Of a DNA stretch of 64,000 bases, positions 18,098-26,768 are shown one piece after another. The stretch is from Rhodopseudomonas palustris. GTDB lineage: Bacteria > Pseudomonadota > Alphaproteobacteria > Rhizobiales > Xanthobacteraceae. The DNA is taken from NCBI RefSeq assembly GCF_003031265.1, contig NZ_CP019966.1, forward strand, positions 4,712,001 through 4,776,000, written 5' to 3'. The position numbers were made by a program, and so were the translations under genes. The notes beneath the pieces are model-generated. The model searched no databases and was not told the DNA's origin. It saw nothing but the letters and a program-made list of their open reading frames with translations. Numbering within the stretch: position 1 is the stretch's first letter; each line of letters opens with the position of its first letter.

Positions 18098-18371
18098 TCA
18101 GGTCTTTATGTTACAAAACCGCCGACCAAGACGAAATAATCGACTATTCCGCTTGCGACCCCTGCCCGTGCAGTCCGATAAAGGAAGCTGCTCGGCGGCC
18201 TGCATGCGATGGTCGGACGGCTCGGCCGAAACATTAGCGGAGTTCGGCAATTCCGCCAAAACATCTCCCGGCGATGCGCCGGGACCGATAACCACTTTTG
18301 CGGCCGGCTTTCGCAGCCGGATCCGCGACAACCACGGCCACCCGCAGGCGCGCCGGTCCAGGAGAAGATCG

Positions 18372-19484
18372 ATGGGAGTTTCGTTCGATAAGATCGACGG
18401 CTCGCTCTGGCTGAACTTCGACATCCAGCCCTCGGCGAACCCGACCCCCGACAAGGAACGCGACGCGAAGCTGGAAAACCTCGGCTTCGGCCGGGTGTTC
18501 ACCGACCACATGGCGATCGTCCGCTTTGACCAGGCGCACGGCTGGCACGGCGCCCGCATCGAGGCGCGCTCGAACTTCCCGCTCGATCCGGCCCACGCCG
18601 TGCTGCACTACGCGCAGGAAATCTTCGAAGGCCTCAAGGCCTATAAGCGCGACGACGGCGGCGTGAACCTGTTCCGCCCCGACGCCAATGCGCGCCGCTT
18701 CCGCGACAGCGCCGACCGCATGGCGATGGCGCAGCTGCCCGAGCAGGTGTTCATCGAGGCGATCGAGCAGCTGGTGAAGATCGACCGCAACTGGATCCCG
18801 GGCGGCGAAGGCAGCCTGTATCTGCGGCCGTTCATGATCGCCAGCGAAGTGTTCCTCGGCGTCAAGCCGTCGGCCGAGTACATCTTCTCGGTGATCGCCT
18901 CGCCGGTCGGCTCGTACTTCAAGGGCGGCCCCGCCCCGGTGTCGATCTGGGTGTCGGAGACCTACACCCGCGCGGCGGTCGGCGGCACCGGCGGCGTCAA
19001 GTGCGGTGGCAACTACGCCGCCAGCTTGCGCGCCCAGGCCGAGGCGATCGAGCGCGGCTGCGACCAGGTGGTGTTCCTCGATGCGCTCGAGCGCCGCTAC
19101 GTCGAAGAGCTCGGCGGCATGAACGTGTTCTTCGTGTTCGACGACGGTTCGCTGTCGACCCCGCCGCTCGGCACCATCCTGCCCGGCATCACCCGCGACT
19201 CGATCATCACGCTGGCGCGCGACGCCGGCCGCGTGGTCCGCGAGGAGCCGTACACGATCGATCAGTGGCGCGCCGACGCGGCCTCCGGCAAGCTCAAGGA
19301 AGCGTTCGCCTGCGGCACCGCCGCGGTGATCTCGCCGATCGGCAAGGTGTGCTCGAACCACGGCGACTTCACCATCAACGGCGGCCAGGCCGGCGAGGTG
19401 GCGATGGGCCTGCGCAAGCAGCTCGTCGACATCCAATACGGTCGCACGCCGGACAAGCACGGCTGGATCCGTAAGGTGATCTGA
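18372..19484 (+). CDS. ilvE: Branched-chain amino-acid aminotransferase
   Basis: The product is 370 residues from ATG 18372, with AGGAGAAG just upstream at 18360-18367. It performs the last step of Val, Ile and Leu synthesis with PLP. Its length and the motif GGTGGVKCGGNYAASL, with the PLP Lys at residue 210, place it in the longer, eukaryotic-like BCAT group (fold class IV). Others visible are YAQEIFEGLKAY, LYLRPFM and the C-terminal CGTAAVISPIG. It is monocistronic; the convergent neighbour is mutL. Confidence 0.95.
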   Translation: MGVSFDKIDGSLWLNFDIQPSANPTPDKERDAKLENLGFGRVFTDHMAIVRFDQAHGWHGARIEARSNFPLDPAHAVLHYAQEIFEGLKAYKRDDGGVNLFRPDANARRFRDSADRMAMAQLPEQVFIEAIEQLVKIDRNWIPGGEGSLYLRPFMIASEVFLGVKPSAEYIFSVIASPVGSYFKGGPAPVSIWVSETYTRAAVGGTGGVKCGGNYAASLRAQAEAIERGCDQVVFLDALERRYVEELGGMNVFFVFDDGSLSTPPLGTILPGITRDSIITLARDAGRVVREEPYTIDQWRADAASGKLKEAFACGTAAVISPIGKVCSNHGDFTINGGQAGEVAMGLRKQLVDIQYGRTPDKHGWIRKVI

Positions 19485-19499
19485 GCCACCCCTCGACGA

Positions 19500-19541
19500 G
19501 TCATTCCGGGGCGCTGACGAAGTCAGCGAACCCGGAATCTC
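19500..19541. repeat. Family A half repeat
   Basis: Only the left half (GTCATTCCGGGGCGC to GAACCCGGAATC) is present, 15 bp after ilvE. The right half seems lost. Confidence 0.75.
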
Positions 19542-19575
19542 TCTTTGGTAACAACCTTCAGACCCGACCGCGCGT

Positions 19576-19713
19576 AACCTCTTCCGCTTGCGGCAGAGGT
19601 CGGATTGCGCAGCGATCCGGGTGAGGGCACTCCTCTCCGCGGATCGCTGGCTCACTGCCTGGGGGCACCCTCACCCCAGCCCTCTCCCGCAAGCGGGAGA
19701 GGGAGCGCATTGT
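19576..19713. repeat. Family F repeat (CTCTCCCGCAAGCGGGAGAG type), inverted pair
   Basis: The left part is CTCTTCCGCTTGCGGCAGAG; the right part is CACCCTCACCCCAGCCCTCTCCCGC-AAGCGGGAGAGGG, with GCGATCCGG...CGGATCGC pairing between. It lies between convergent ilvE and mutL. The same hairpin unit occurs in tandem at 53172-53473 and degraded at about 16745-16790 and 22199-22255. Confidence 0.75.
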
Positions 19714-19753
19714 GCTCGGGGCGCATGCAATGCGCCTACGCACAGACGCCCAA

Positions 19754-21541
19754 CTACCTCCGCCCGAACAGCTTCTCGATATCGGCCAGCGTCAGTTCGA
19801 CATAGGTCGGGCGGCCGTGGTTGCATTGGCCGGAATTCGGCGTCGCTTCCATCTCGCGTAGCAACGCGTTCATCTCTTCCGGCTTGAGCACGCGCCCGGC
19901 GCGCACCGAGCCGTGGCAGGCCATGGTGGCGGCGACGTGCATCAGCCTGCGCTCCAGCGGCAACGCTTCGTCCCATTCGGCCATGTGCTCGGCGAGATCG
20001 CGCAGCAGGCCTGAGGCATCGGTCTTGCCGAGCAGCGACGGCGTTTCGCGCACCGCCACCGCGCCGGGACCGAAGCTCTCGATGACTAGGCCGAACTTCG
20101 CCAACTCTTCGGCCCGCGCGACCAGACGCTCGACCGTCGCCTCGTCCATCTCGACGATATCGGGGATCAGCAGGATCTGGCGCTGCACGCCGTTGGCGTC
20201 GAGCGAAGCTTTGAGCCGTTCATAGACGATCCGCTCGTGCGCGGCGTGCTGATCGATCACGATGAGACCGTCGCGGGTCTGCGACACGATGTAGGTCTCG
20301 TGGATCTGCGTGCGCGCAGCACCGAGCGGCCGGTCTAGCAGATCCGGCGTCACCTCGGTCGGACGAATGTCGGCGCTCGGCGCGCCGACATCGAACGCCG
20401 CCTGCGCGCGCTCCGCGAACGACGGCGCCACGCTGCCGCCGACCGGATAGGACGGCGACGAACGCCAGTCCCAATTCGCCGGCGGCATCGAGGCGGGACG
20501 AAACGTCGAGATCACGCTGCTGGCGCTGTTGGCCGCGGTGCGGCGGCCTTCGCGCGCGAGGCCATCCTTCAGCGCGTGCACGATCAGCGCGCGGACCAGA
20601 CCGGAGTTGCGGAAGCGCACCTCGGTCTTGGCCGGGTGCACGTTGGCGTCGACCTCGCGCGCATCCAGCGTGACGAACAGCGCCACCACCGGATGACGGT
20701 CGCGCGGCAAGTAGTCCGAATAGGCGGCGCGTACCGCCCCTAGGATCAGCTTGTCGCGCACCGGACGGCCGTTGACGAACAGATACTGCCCGAGCGCATT
20801 GGCTTTGGTCAGCGACGGCGCCGCCGCGAAGCCTTCGACGATCACGCCCTCGCGCTCGGTGCGGACTTCAATGGCGTTGGCGCGAAACTCGGCGCCGAGA
20901 ATGTCGCCGAGCCGGATCAGTTGCCCGGGCGCGCCCGGCAGCGCCGCCGCCCATGTCACCGGCGCGCGCTCTTCGCCGGCCAGCGTGAAGGCCACGTCCG
21001 GCCGCGCCATCGCCAGCCGCCGCACCACTTCGCGGATCGCTTCGGCCTCGGTGCGATCGGTCTTGAGAAACTTCAGCCGCGCCGGCGTTGCAAAGAACAG
21101 ATCCGCGACTTCAACGCGGGTGCCTTGGGTCAGCGCGGCCGGCGCGATCGGGGTCTTGTCGCCGCCTTCGACCCGCAGGCTCCAGGCGTGCGGCTCGGTT
21201 GCGTGCCGCGTGGTGATCGACAGCCGCGCCACTGCGCCGATCGACGGCAGCGCTTCGCCGCGAAACCCGAGCGTGCGGATCTGCAGCAGGTCCTCGTCAT
21301 CGAGCTTGGAGGTGGCGTGGCGATCGACCGCGAGCGCGAGGTCCGCCGCCGTCATGCCGGAGCCGTCGTCGGCTATCACGATCTTCCGCCGCCCGCCGCC
21401 GTCCGAAAAGATGTCGATCCGGCTGGCGCCGGCATCGATCGCGTTCTCGACCAGCTCCTTCACCACGCTCGCCGGCCGCTCCACCACCTCGCCGGCGGCG
21501 ATGCGGTTGACGATGGTTTCGGGAAGCTGGCGGACGGGCAT
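19754..21541 (-). CDS. mutL: DNA mismatch repair protein MutL
   Basis: The product is 595 residues. The N-terminal GHKL ATPase has [20 protein letters not shown] (11-30), [15 protein letters not shown], and the [16 protein letters not shown] lid. The central linker is Pro/Ser-rich. The C-terminal dimerisation domain carries [12 protein letters not shown] at about residues 429-440, the metal-dependent endonuclease motif found in MutL of bacteria without MutH. The CHGSV and GQCNHGRP metal-site motifs are also present. So this MutL should nick the daughter strand itself. Confidence 0.95.
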   Translation of the reverse strand: MPVRQLPETIVNRIAAGEVVERPASVVKELVENAIDAGASRIDIFSDGGGRRKIVIADDGSGMTAADLALAVDRHATSKLDDEDLLQIRTLGFRGEALPSIGAVARLSITTRHATEPHAWSLRVEGGDKTPIAPAALTQGTRVEVADLFFATPARLKFLKTDRTEAEAIREVVRRLAMARPDVAFTLAGEERAPVTWAAALPGAPGQLIRLGDILGAEFRANAIEVRTEREGVIVEGFAAAPSLTKANALGQYLFVNGRPVRDKLILGAVRAAYSDYLPRDRHPVVALFVTLDAREVDANVHPAKTEVRFRNSGLVRALIVHALKDGLAREGRRTAANSASSVISTFRPASMPPANWDWRSSPSYPVGGSVAPSFAERAQAAFDVGAPSADIRPTEVTPDLLDRPLGAARTQIHETYIVSQTRDGLIVIDQHAAHERIVYERLKASLDANGVQRQILLIPDIVEMDEATVERLVARAEELAKFGLVIESFGPGAVAVRETPSLLGKTDASGLLRDLAEHMAEWDEALPLERRLMHVAATMACHGSVRAGRVLKPEEMNALLREMEATPNSGQCNHGRPTYVELTLADIEKLFGRR

Positions 21542-21619
21542 GGGAACCGAGCGACTCGTGGGCGTGAGCGGTGACTTTAGAGAAGCCGGTTGCCGCCGTC
21601 AGCCGCGGACGTGGCCCTC

Positions 21620-21696
21620 TGCGAGCGCAGCGAAGCAATCCAGCTCCGTGCACATGGCTCCTGGATTGCTTCGTCGCTTCGCTCCTCGCAATGACG
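21620..21696. repeat. Family B palindromic repeat, copy 1
   Basis: GCGAGCGCAGCGAAGCAATCCAG is followed by CTGGATTGCTTCGTCGCTTCGC-TCCTCGCAATGACG. It lies between arfB and mutL. Better copies are at 44599-44677, 49128-49205, 54263-54343 and 61001-61080. Confidence 0.85.
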
Positions 21697-21712
21697 ACGT
21701 GGCGGCACCAGA

Positions 21713-22132
21713 TCAATCATCGAAGCTCTTGCCGCTTCGCCCGGCCTTGATGTCGCCGCGGCGCTTCTTGCCTTCGAGGCGGCGCTTCTTCGAGCCGAGC
21801 GTCGGCCTGGTGGCGCGGCGCGGGATCGGGCGGACCAGCGAAGCCTTCAGCAATTCTTCGAGCCGCTCCAGCGCATCTGCCCGGTTGCGCTCCTGGGTGC
21901 GGAAGCGGTCGGCGCGGATGACGATGACGCCGTCCTTGGTCATGCGCTGGCCGGCGAGCCCGACCAGCCGCGCGGCGGCATCTTCCGGCAACGCGATCTT
22001 GGCGGTGTCGAACCGGAGCTGAGCCGCGGTCGACAGCTTGTTGACGTTCTGCCCGCCCGGCCCAGAGGCGCGGATGAAGCTGATCTCGATGTCGTCGTCC
22101 TCGATCACGAGGTTGCGGCTGATCCGCAGCAT
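21713..22132 (-). CDS. arfB: Alternative ribosome-rescue factor ArfB (YaeJ)
   Basis: The product is 139 residues from ATG 22132; an upstream in-frame codon at 22168 would add 12 residues unlike the family. It is a release-factor domain with G-G-Q at residues 26-28 (SFIRASGPGGQNVNKLSTAA) and a basic C-terminal tail rich in Lys/Arg (LGSKKRRLEGKKRRGDIKAG) that enters the empty mRNA channel. It hydrolyses peptidyl-tRNA on stalled ribosomes without needing a stop codon. Confidence 0.93.
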   Translation of the reverse strand: MLRISRNLVIEDDDIEISFIRASGPGGQNVNKLSTAAQLRFDTAKIALPEDAAARLVGLAGQRMTKDGVIVIRADRFRTQERNRADALERLEELLKASLVRPIPRRATRPTLGSKKRRLEGKKRRGDIKAGRSGKSFDD

Positions 22133-22279
22133 GGGGCACCAAAGCGGTTGATGCCGCGCGGACCGCACGGCGGCCTGCTGTTTAGCACGGTCGAGCCGCT
22201 TGCGCCCTCCCCCCGCCTGCGGGGAGAGGTTCAGTCGTGCTCGGGGAGAGGTCGCGGTAATGCTAGTCTGAGCGTGGTG

Positions 22280-23710
22280 CTAATTCGCCCGCGGCGCAGG
22301 CGGGGCGCCGGCGGGTTTGACGGCCGGTTGGGCTGCAGCCTGGGGCTGGCGGCCGACCACCACGGTGAGCAGACCGTTCGACCACAGCCGCTGCGCGACG
22401 CGCTTGGCATCTGCCAGCGTCACCGCGTTGACCACTTCGCTGCGCTTGTCGATGTAGTCGATCGGCAGGCCGTCGTTCTGATACTGCAGCAGCGCCTGCG
22501 CCAGCTTGGCCGAGGTGTCGAGCGACAGCATCTGCGAGCCGTTGATGTAGGACTTCGCCTCGGCGAGCTCCTGCTCGCTCGGCCCCTGCTCGCCGATCCG
22601 CTTCACCTCTGCGGTGATGGCGTCGATCGTCTCGGTGGCGCGGTCGGCGCGGGTGCCGGTCGAGCCGATGAACAGCGCCGAATGCTGCATCCACAGCAAT
22701 TGCTCGTAGATCGAATAGGCGAGCCCGCGCTTCTCGCGCACTTCGCGATACAGACGCGACGACAGCGAACCGCCGCCGAGGATGTGATTGACCACATAGG
22801 CGGCCATGAAATCCGGATCGTCGCGCTTGATGCCCGGTCCGCCGAACATCACCACGGTCTGCGGCACGTCGAGCGTGACGTTGGTCCGCTGCGGCGGCTT
22901 GGCGGCGGCGACGGCCGGCACCGGCGTCAGCTGCGCCTTGGCCGGCAGGCTGCCGAAGGTGTCGTCGAGCAGCTTGGCCAGCGTGGCGGCATCGACGTCG
23001 CCGACCACCGCGATCTTCAGCGTGTCCTTCGCCAGCACCCGGCCGACATAACCCTTCATGTCCTCGATCGTGACCTTGGGCAGGCTTTCCGGCGTGCCGG
23101 TCGACGGCCGGCCATAGGGGTGATCGCCGAACGCCACTTCGAGAAACTTGCGGCTGGCGAGGTTGCTCGGATCGAGCGCCTGGCGGCGCAGCGTCGACAA
23201 CAGCTGCGCGCGAATCCGCTCGACGTCCTTCGGCTCGAACCGCGCCTGGGTCATCGAGGTGTGCAACAGACCGAACGCTTCGTTGCGGTCGTCCTTCAGC
23301 ATCCGCAGCGAGCCGCGGAAGTAATCGCGGGTCACCGAGTAGGACAGTTGGATGGCGCGGCGGTCCAGCCGCTCATGGAACGTCGCCGAGTCCATGTCGC
23401 CGGAGCCTTCGTCGAGTAGGTTGGCGACCATGTGGCCGACGCCCGGCTTGTCGGCCGGATCCTGGCTGGCGCCGCCGTCGAACGAATACTCCATCGAGAT
23501 CAGCGGCACGGTGGCATCCTGCACGAACCACGCAACCAGACCGCCGGGCGTCACCAGCCGCTGGATCTTGGCGGCCGCATGAGACGGCACCGCGGACAAA
23601 GCGACGACAAGCCCGACGCAGGCGGCGAGCGCGAATTGCTTGGCAAAGCCGGCGCGGGTCACGACGAGAGCAGCGGTCAGGCGCCGCGACGACAACAGAT
23701 CGATGCTCAC
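22280..23710 (-). CDS. M16 peptidase-like protein, non-catalytic partner
   Basis: The product is 476 residues from GTG 23710, overlapping the stop of the upstream M16 gene by four bases (GTGA). A signal peptide ends near residue 45 (SAVPSHA-A). The two M16 lobes are present, but the zinc motif HxxEH is replaced by HMVAN at residues 93-97, so it cannot bind zinc normally. It keeps the Arg/Tyr pair motif of the second subunit (GGSLSSRLYREVREKRGLAYS, read as two parts). It therefore fits the inactive subunit of a two-protein M16B heterodimer, with the gene at 23707 as catalytic half. Confidence 0.88.
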   Translation of the reverse strand: MSIDLLSSRRLTAALVVTRAGFAKQFALAACVGLVVALSAVPSHAAAKIQRLVTPGGLVAWFVQDATVPLISMEYSFDGGASQDPADKPGVGHMVANLLDEGSGDMDSATFHERLDRRAIQLSYSVTRDYFRGSLRMLKDDRNEAFGLLHTSMTQARFEPKDVERIRAQLLSTLRRQALDPSNLASRKFLEVAFGDHPYGRPSTGTPESLPKVTIEDMKGYVGRVLAKDTLKIAVVGDVDAATLAKLLDDTFGSLPAKAQLTPVPAVAAAKPPQRTNVTLDVPQTVVMFGGPGIKRDDPDFMAAYVVNHILGGGSLSSRLYREVREKRGLAYSIYEQLLWMQHSALFIGSTGTRADRATETIDAITAEVKRIGEQGPSEQELAEAKSYINGSQMLSLDTSAKLAQALLQYQNDGLPIDYIDKRSEVVNAVTLADAKRVAQRLWSNGLLTVVVGRQPQAAAQPAVKPAGAPPAPRAN

Positions 23711-25110
23711 GAGCGCTTCTCCTCCTGCTTGGCGGCGGGTCCGGTGACCAGATAGCCGGTCGCCGAGCGGTTGCGGTCGAGCCACTGCTTGGCGGCGGCG
23801 CGGACGTCGTCGGAGGTGACGGCACGGATGCGGTCGGGCCAGCTCTGCACGTCCTGGACGCTGAGGCCGGTGGTCAGCGCCTGGCCGTACCAGCGCGCCA
23901 GCGTCGCCTGATTGTCCTGCGCATAGACCGCGGCGGCGATCAGCTGGGTCTTGACGCGCTCCAGGTCCTCGGAGCGAACCGGGTTGGCGACGACATCGGC
24001 GATCACCTCGTCGATCTTCTTCTCGATCGCTGCAAAATCGACACCCGGCTTCGGCGTGCCGGCGACGATGAAGTAGCTGTCGTCGAGCGCATTGCCCTGG
24101 TAGTTGGCCCCCACCGTGATCGCCAGCGGATTGTCGATCACCAGTGCGCGGTACAAATACGAATTACTGCCGTGGCCGAGCAGTTGCGCCAGCACTTCCA
24201 GCGCAGCGCTATCGCCCTTGGCGCCGGTATGGGCCGACGGCACCAAATAATAGCGCCGCACCGCCGGCTGTTCGACGCGCGGATCAGCGAGCGTCACCGT
24301 GCGCGGCCCCGCCGGTGTCGGCTCCTGCGGGCGGATGCGCTGCGGCGGGATCGCCGGCTGCGCCGGGATCGCCCCGTAGATCCGCTCGGCCAGCGGGCGA
24401 ACCTCATCGGCCTCGATGTCGCCGGCGATCACCAGCGTGGCGTTGTTGGGCGCGTAGAACCGGCGATAGAACGCCAAGGCATCCTCGCGATCGAGCTTGG
24501 CGATCTCCTGATGCCAGCCGATCACCGGGCGGCCGTAGGGATGGTTGAGATACAGCGCCGCCATGATCTGCTCGGTGAGCCGCGCATCCGGATCGTTGGC
24601 GACCCGCATGTTGTACTCTTCGAGCACGACGTCGCGCTCCGGCAGCACGTTCTCGTCCTTCAGCACCAGGCCGGTCATGCGGTCGGCCTCGAACGCCATC
24701 ATCTGTTCAAGGTGGGACTTCGGCACGCGCTGGAAGTAGCCGGTGAAGTCGTAGGAGGTGAACGCATTCTCGTTGCCGCCGATCTTCAGCACGGTCTGCG
24801 AGAACTCGCCGGCCGGATGCTTCTCGGTGCCCTTGAACATCAGATGTTCGAGGAAATGCGCCAATCCCGATTTGCCGGGCGTCTCATCGGCGGAGCCGAC
24901 CTTGTACCAGATCATCTGCGTCACCACGGGCGTGCGGTGATCCGGAATCACCACCACCCGAAGGCCGTTCTGCAGCGTGAAGGTCGCCGGCGGCGCGGCG
25001 GTGACGGTCTGCGCGGCGGCAGGCGTCCCGACCACCACGGCGGCAAGGACGGCGAGCGCGGCGAGCGGGCGGCGGCGCGGAGCGGCGGATGCGGTCATAT
25101 CAGGCATCAT
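23707..25110 (-). CDS. M16 family zinc metallopeptidase, catalytic subunit
   Basis: The product is about 467 residues. ATG 25110 is used; 25107 and 25098 are also possible and no ribosome site decides. A signal peptide (ALAVLAAVVVGTPAAA-Q) predicts export to the periplasm. The zinc-binding inverted motif H-F-L-E-H is at residues 85-89, with the distal Glu in RDVVLEEYNMRV. The partner gene at 22280 lacks this motif. Substrates of such periplasmic pairs are not well established. The order lspA, exported protein, M16, M16 is read here as one leftward cluster. Confidence 0.9.
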   Translation of the reverse strand: MMPDMTASAAPRRRPLAALAVLAAVVVGTPAAAQTVTAAPPATFTLQNGLRVVVIPDHRTPVVTQMIWYKVGSADETPGKSGLAHFLEHLMFKGTEKHPAGEFSQTVLKIGGNENAFTSYDFTGYFQRVPKSHLEQMMAFEADRMTGLVLKDENVLPERDVVLEEYNMRVANDPDARLTEQIMAALYLNHPYGRPVIGWHQEIAKLDREDALAFYRRFYAPNNATLVIAGDIEADEVRPLAERIYGAIPAQPAIPPQRIRPQEPTPAGPRTVTLADPRVEQPAVRRYYLVPSAHTGAKGDSAALEVLAQLLGHGSNSYLYRALVIDNPLAITVGANYQGNALDDSYFIVAGTPKPGVDFAAIEKKIDEVIADVVANPVRSEDLERVKTQLIAAAVYAQDNQATLARWYGQALTTGLSVQDVQSWPDRIRAVTSDDVRAAAKQWLDRNRSATGYLVTGPAAKQEEKRS

Positions 25111-25267
25111 CCAGGCTGGAGGACGGATCAGGCCGAGCGCCTGTCCGAAGAACAAGGCGCAAGCCGTCGGCAGCGGCGCTGACGCGCACGCTGTTCGAGG
25201 GAACGAGAGATGGGAATGCCGCGCGACGCGGCGAGCCGTGATGAACGAGGACGGACGGCAACCAGGC

Positions 25268-25993
25268 TCAATTGCTGGTTTCTTTGCCCGACATGATGTC
25301 CATCCGCTTGCTGCCGAGCGCTTCCTTAGGCCCGGTGCCGTAGGCGAAGTTCGGCGACGGCGTTTGGTAGCCGGACGGCGGCTGGGTCAGGTTCTCGCGG
25401 GTCGGCTCGCCGGTGAAGGTCGCGGTTTCGGTCTTGCTGCCGCCGCCGAGCACGCCCCACAACGAGCCGTTGAAGCCGAGCTGCGAGGGGCTCAACATCG
25501 GATTGTTCTGCTGGTTGCCGGGCTGCATCGGATCGTTGCCGCCCTTGGCGGCGTCGGCGCGGACCGATTTGAGCTGCGACGGCGTCAGCGGCTGGGCCGA
25601 TTCCCACGGATTCGGCTTGGCCTTGGCTTCGGCCGCTTTGATTTCCTTGCGGCGCTGCAGGTCGGCGTCCTTCGGCCAGTTCGGCGCCGGCGCGGCGGCC
25701 GCGGCGGTTTCCGGCGGCGGCAATTCGAGCTTCGGCGGCACCACCAGCGGCGAGCGCTCGCGATAATTGATGCCGGAATTGTCCATGTTGGTGGCGCCGA
25801 TGCCGGACATCAGGCCCTTGATGATCTTTTCCTCGAAGGTGGAGTCGTCCGCCTCTTCCTGGTCCTGGGCGCGGGCGATTCCGACCGTCAGCACCATGCC
25901 GACCCCGAGGGCAACGGCGGCGACCCGGGCGGTGCGGAGCAGCGCGGCGGTGGACGTTTCCGTCTTCGGAAGGCGGCTGTCGGTCTGGCGCAT
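25268..25993 (-). CDS. Exported Pro/Gln-rich hypothetical protein (DUF3035-like position)
   Basis: The product is 241 residues from ATG 25993, which has AGGAT 9 bases upstream; an in-frame GTG at 26011 is less likely. A signal peptide with cleavage after ARA (about residue 41) is followed by an acidic segment and a long low-complexity Pro/Ala/Gln-rich region, with no Cys for lipidation. It lies between lspA and the M16 pair. In Rhodobacterales this slot holds a DUF3035 (BamF-like) protein. Homology to that family is only suggested by position. Confidence 0.65.
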   Translation of the reverse strand: MRQTDSRLPKTETSTAALLRTARVAAVALGVGMVLTVGIARAQDQEEADDSTFEEKIIKGLMSGIGATNMDNSGINYRERSPLVVPPKLELPPPETAAAAAPAPNWPKDADLQRRKEIKAAEAKAKPNPWESAQPLTPSQLKSVRADAAKGGNDPMQPGNQQNNPMLSPSQLGFNGSLWGVLGGGSKTETATFTGEPTRENLTQPPSGYQTPSPNFAYGTGPKEALGSKRMDIMSGKETSN

Positions 25994-26074
25994 GGCGTTG
26001 ATCCTATTCACGTCTTGCGATCGGGCCGCAACCCGGAAGCAGGCCCAATTCCGCGCGGTCGGTATCGGCCGGGA

Positions 26075-26569
26075 TCAGGGCGCTTTTGCGGCGGGTAGCC
26101 CTATCAGGGAGTCATACAGCAGGGCTGCCACCCCGACAACAATCGCCACGTCGGCGACGTTGAACACGTACCAGTTGTAGGTTTTGCCGCCGATTTCGGC
26201 GTGAAGCAGGGCAAAATCGACCACCGCGCCATAGGCCAGCCGGTCGATCGCATTGCCGATAGCCCCGCCGATGATCAGACCGAGACCGATGGTCGCAAGC
26301 CTGGTGGTGGAGCGCGCCATCCAGATCGCCAGCGCCACCACGGCCACCACTTTGAACGCCAGCATCAGCATCTGCCCGGTCGGCCCCTGGCCGGAGAACC
26401 AGCCGTAGGAAATCCCGGTGTTCCAGGCCAGCACCAGATCGAAGAACGGCAGCACCTGCACCACGCCCTTCCGCGCCAGCTCGAACCCGTGCAGCAGCCA
26501 CAGCTTGCTGGCTTGGTCGAGCGCCAGCGCGACGATCGCGGCGAGAACGCCGAGGCGGACGGGGGTCAT
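26075..26569 (-). CDS. lspA: Lipoprotein signal peptidase (signal peptidase II)
   Basis: The product is 164 residues with four membrane spans. Catalytic aspartates are Asp118 (YGAVVDF) and Asp140 (FNVADVAIVVG); GGAIGNAIDR and the WNTGISYG block of the family are present. It removes signal peptides from diacylated prolipoproteins and acts after Lgt (7291). It lies 199 bp after ileS in the same direction, the usual ileS-lspA order, but a family D repeat separates the two here. Confidence 0.95.
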   Translation of the reverse strand: MTPVRLGVLAAIVALALDQASKLWLLHGFELARKGVVQVLPFFDLVLAWNTGISYGWFSGQGPTGQMLMLAFKVVAVVALAIWMARSTTRLATIGLGLIIGGAIGNAIDRLAYGAVVDFALLHAEIGGKTYNWYVFNVADVAIVVGVAALLYDSLIGLPAAKAP

Positions 26570-26640
26570 GATGCGGCGCCCACCCCAAAACGAGGCGTCG
26601 TCATGCTCGGCGATGACGGCGAAGGAACCACCGGCACGGC

Positions 26641-26747
26641 CCCCTCATCCTGAGGAGCGGCGTCTTCGCCGCGTCTCGAAGGATGAGGGCCACGCCACCT
26701 CATGGTTCGAGACGCGCGCCCGAGGGCGCGCTCCTCACCATGAGGGG
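26641..26747. repeat. Family D palindromic repeat, copy 2
   Basis: CCCTCATCCTGAGGAGCGG and CTCCTCACCATGAGGGG form the ends; the inner pair is GTCTCGAAGGATG / ATGGTTCGAGACG. It sits in the ileS-lspA gap. Confidence 0.87.
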
Positions 26748-26768
26748 CCGGTGCGCGTGTCACGCCGC

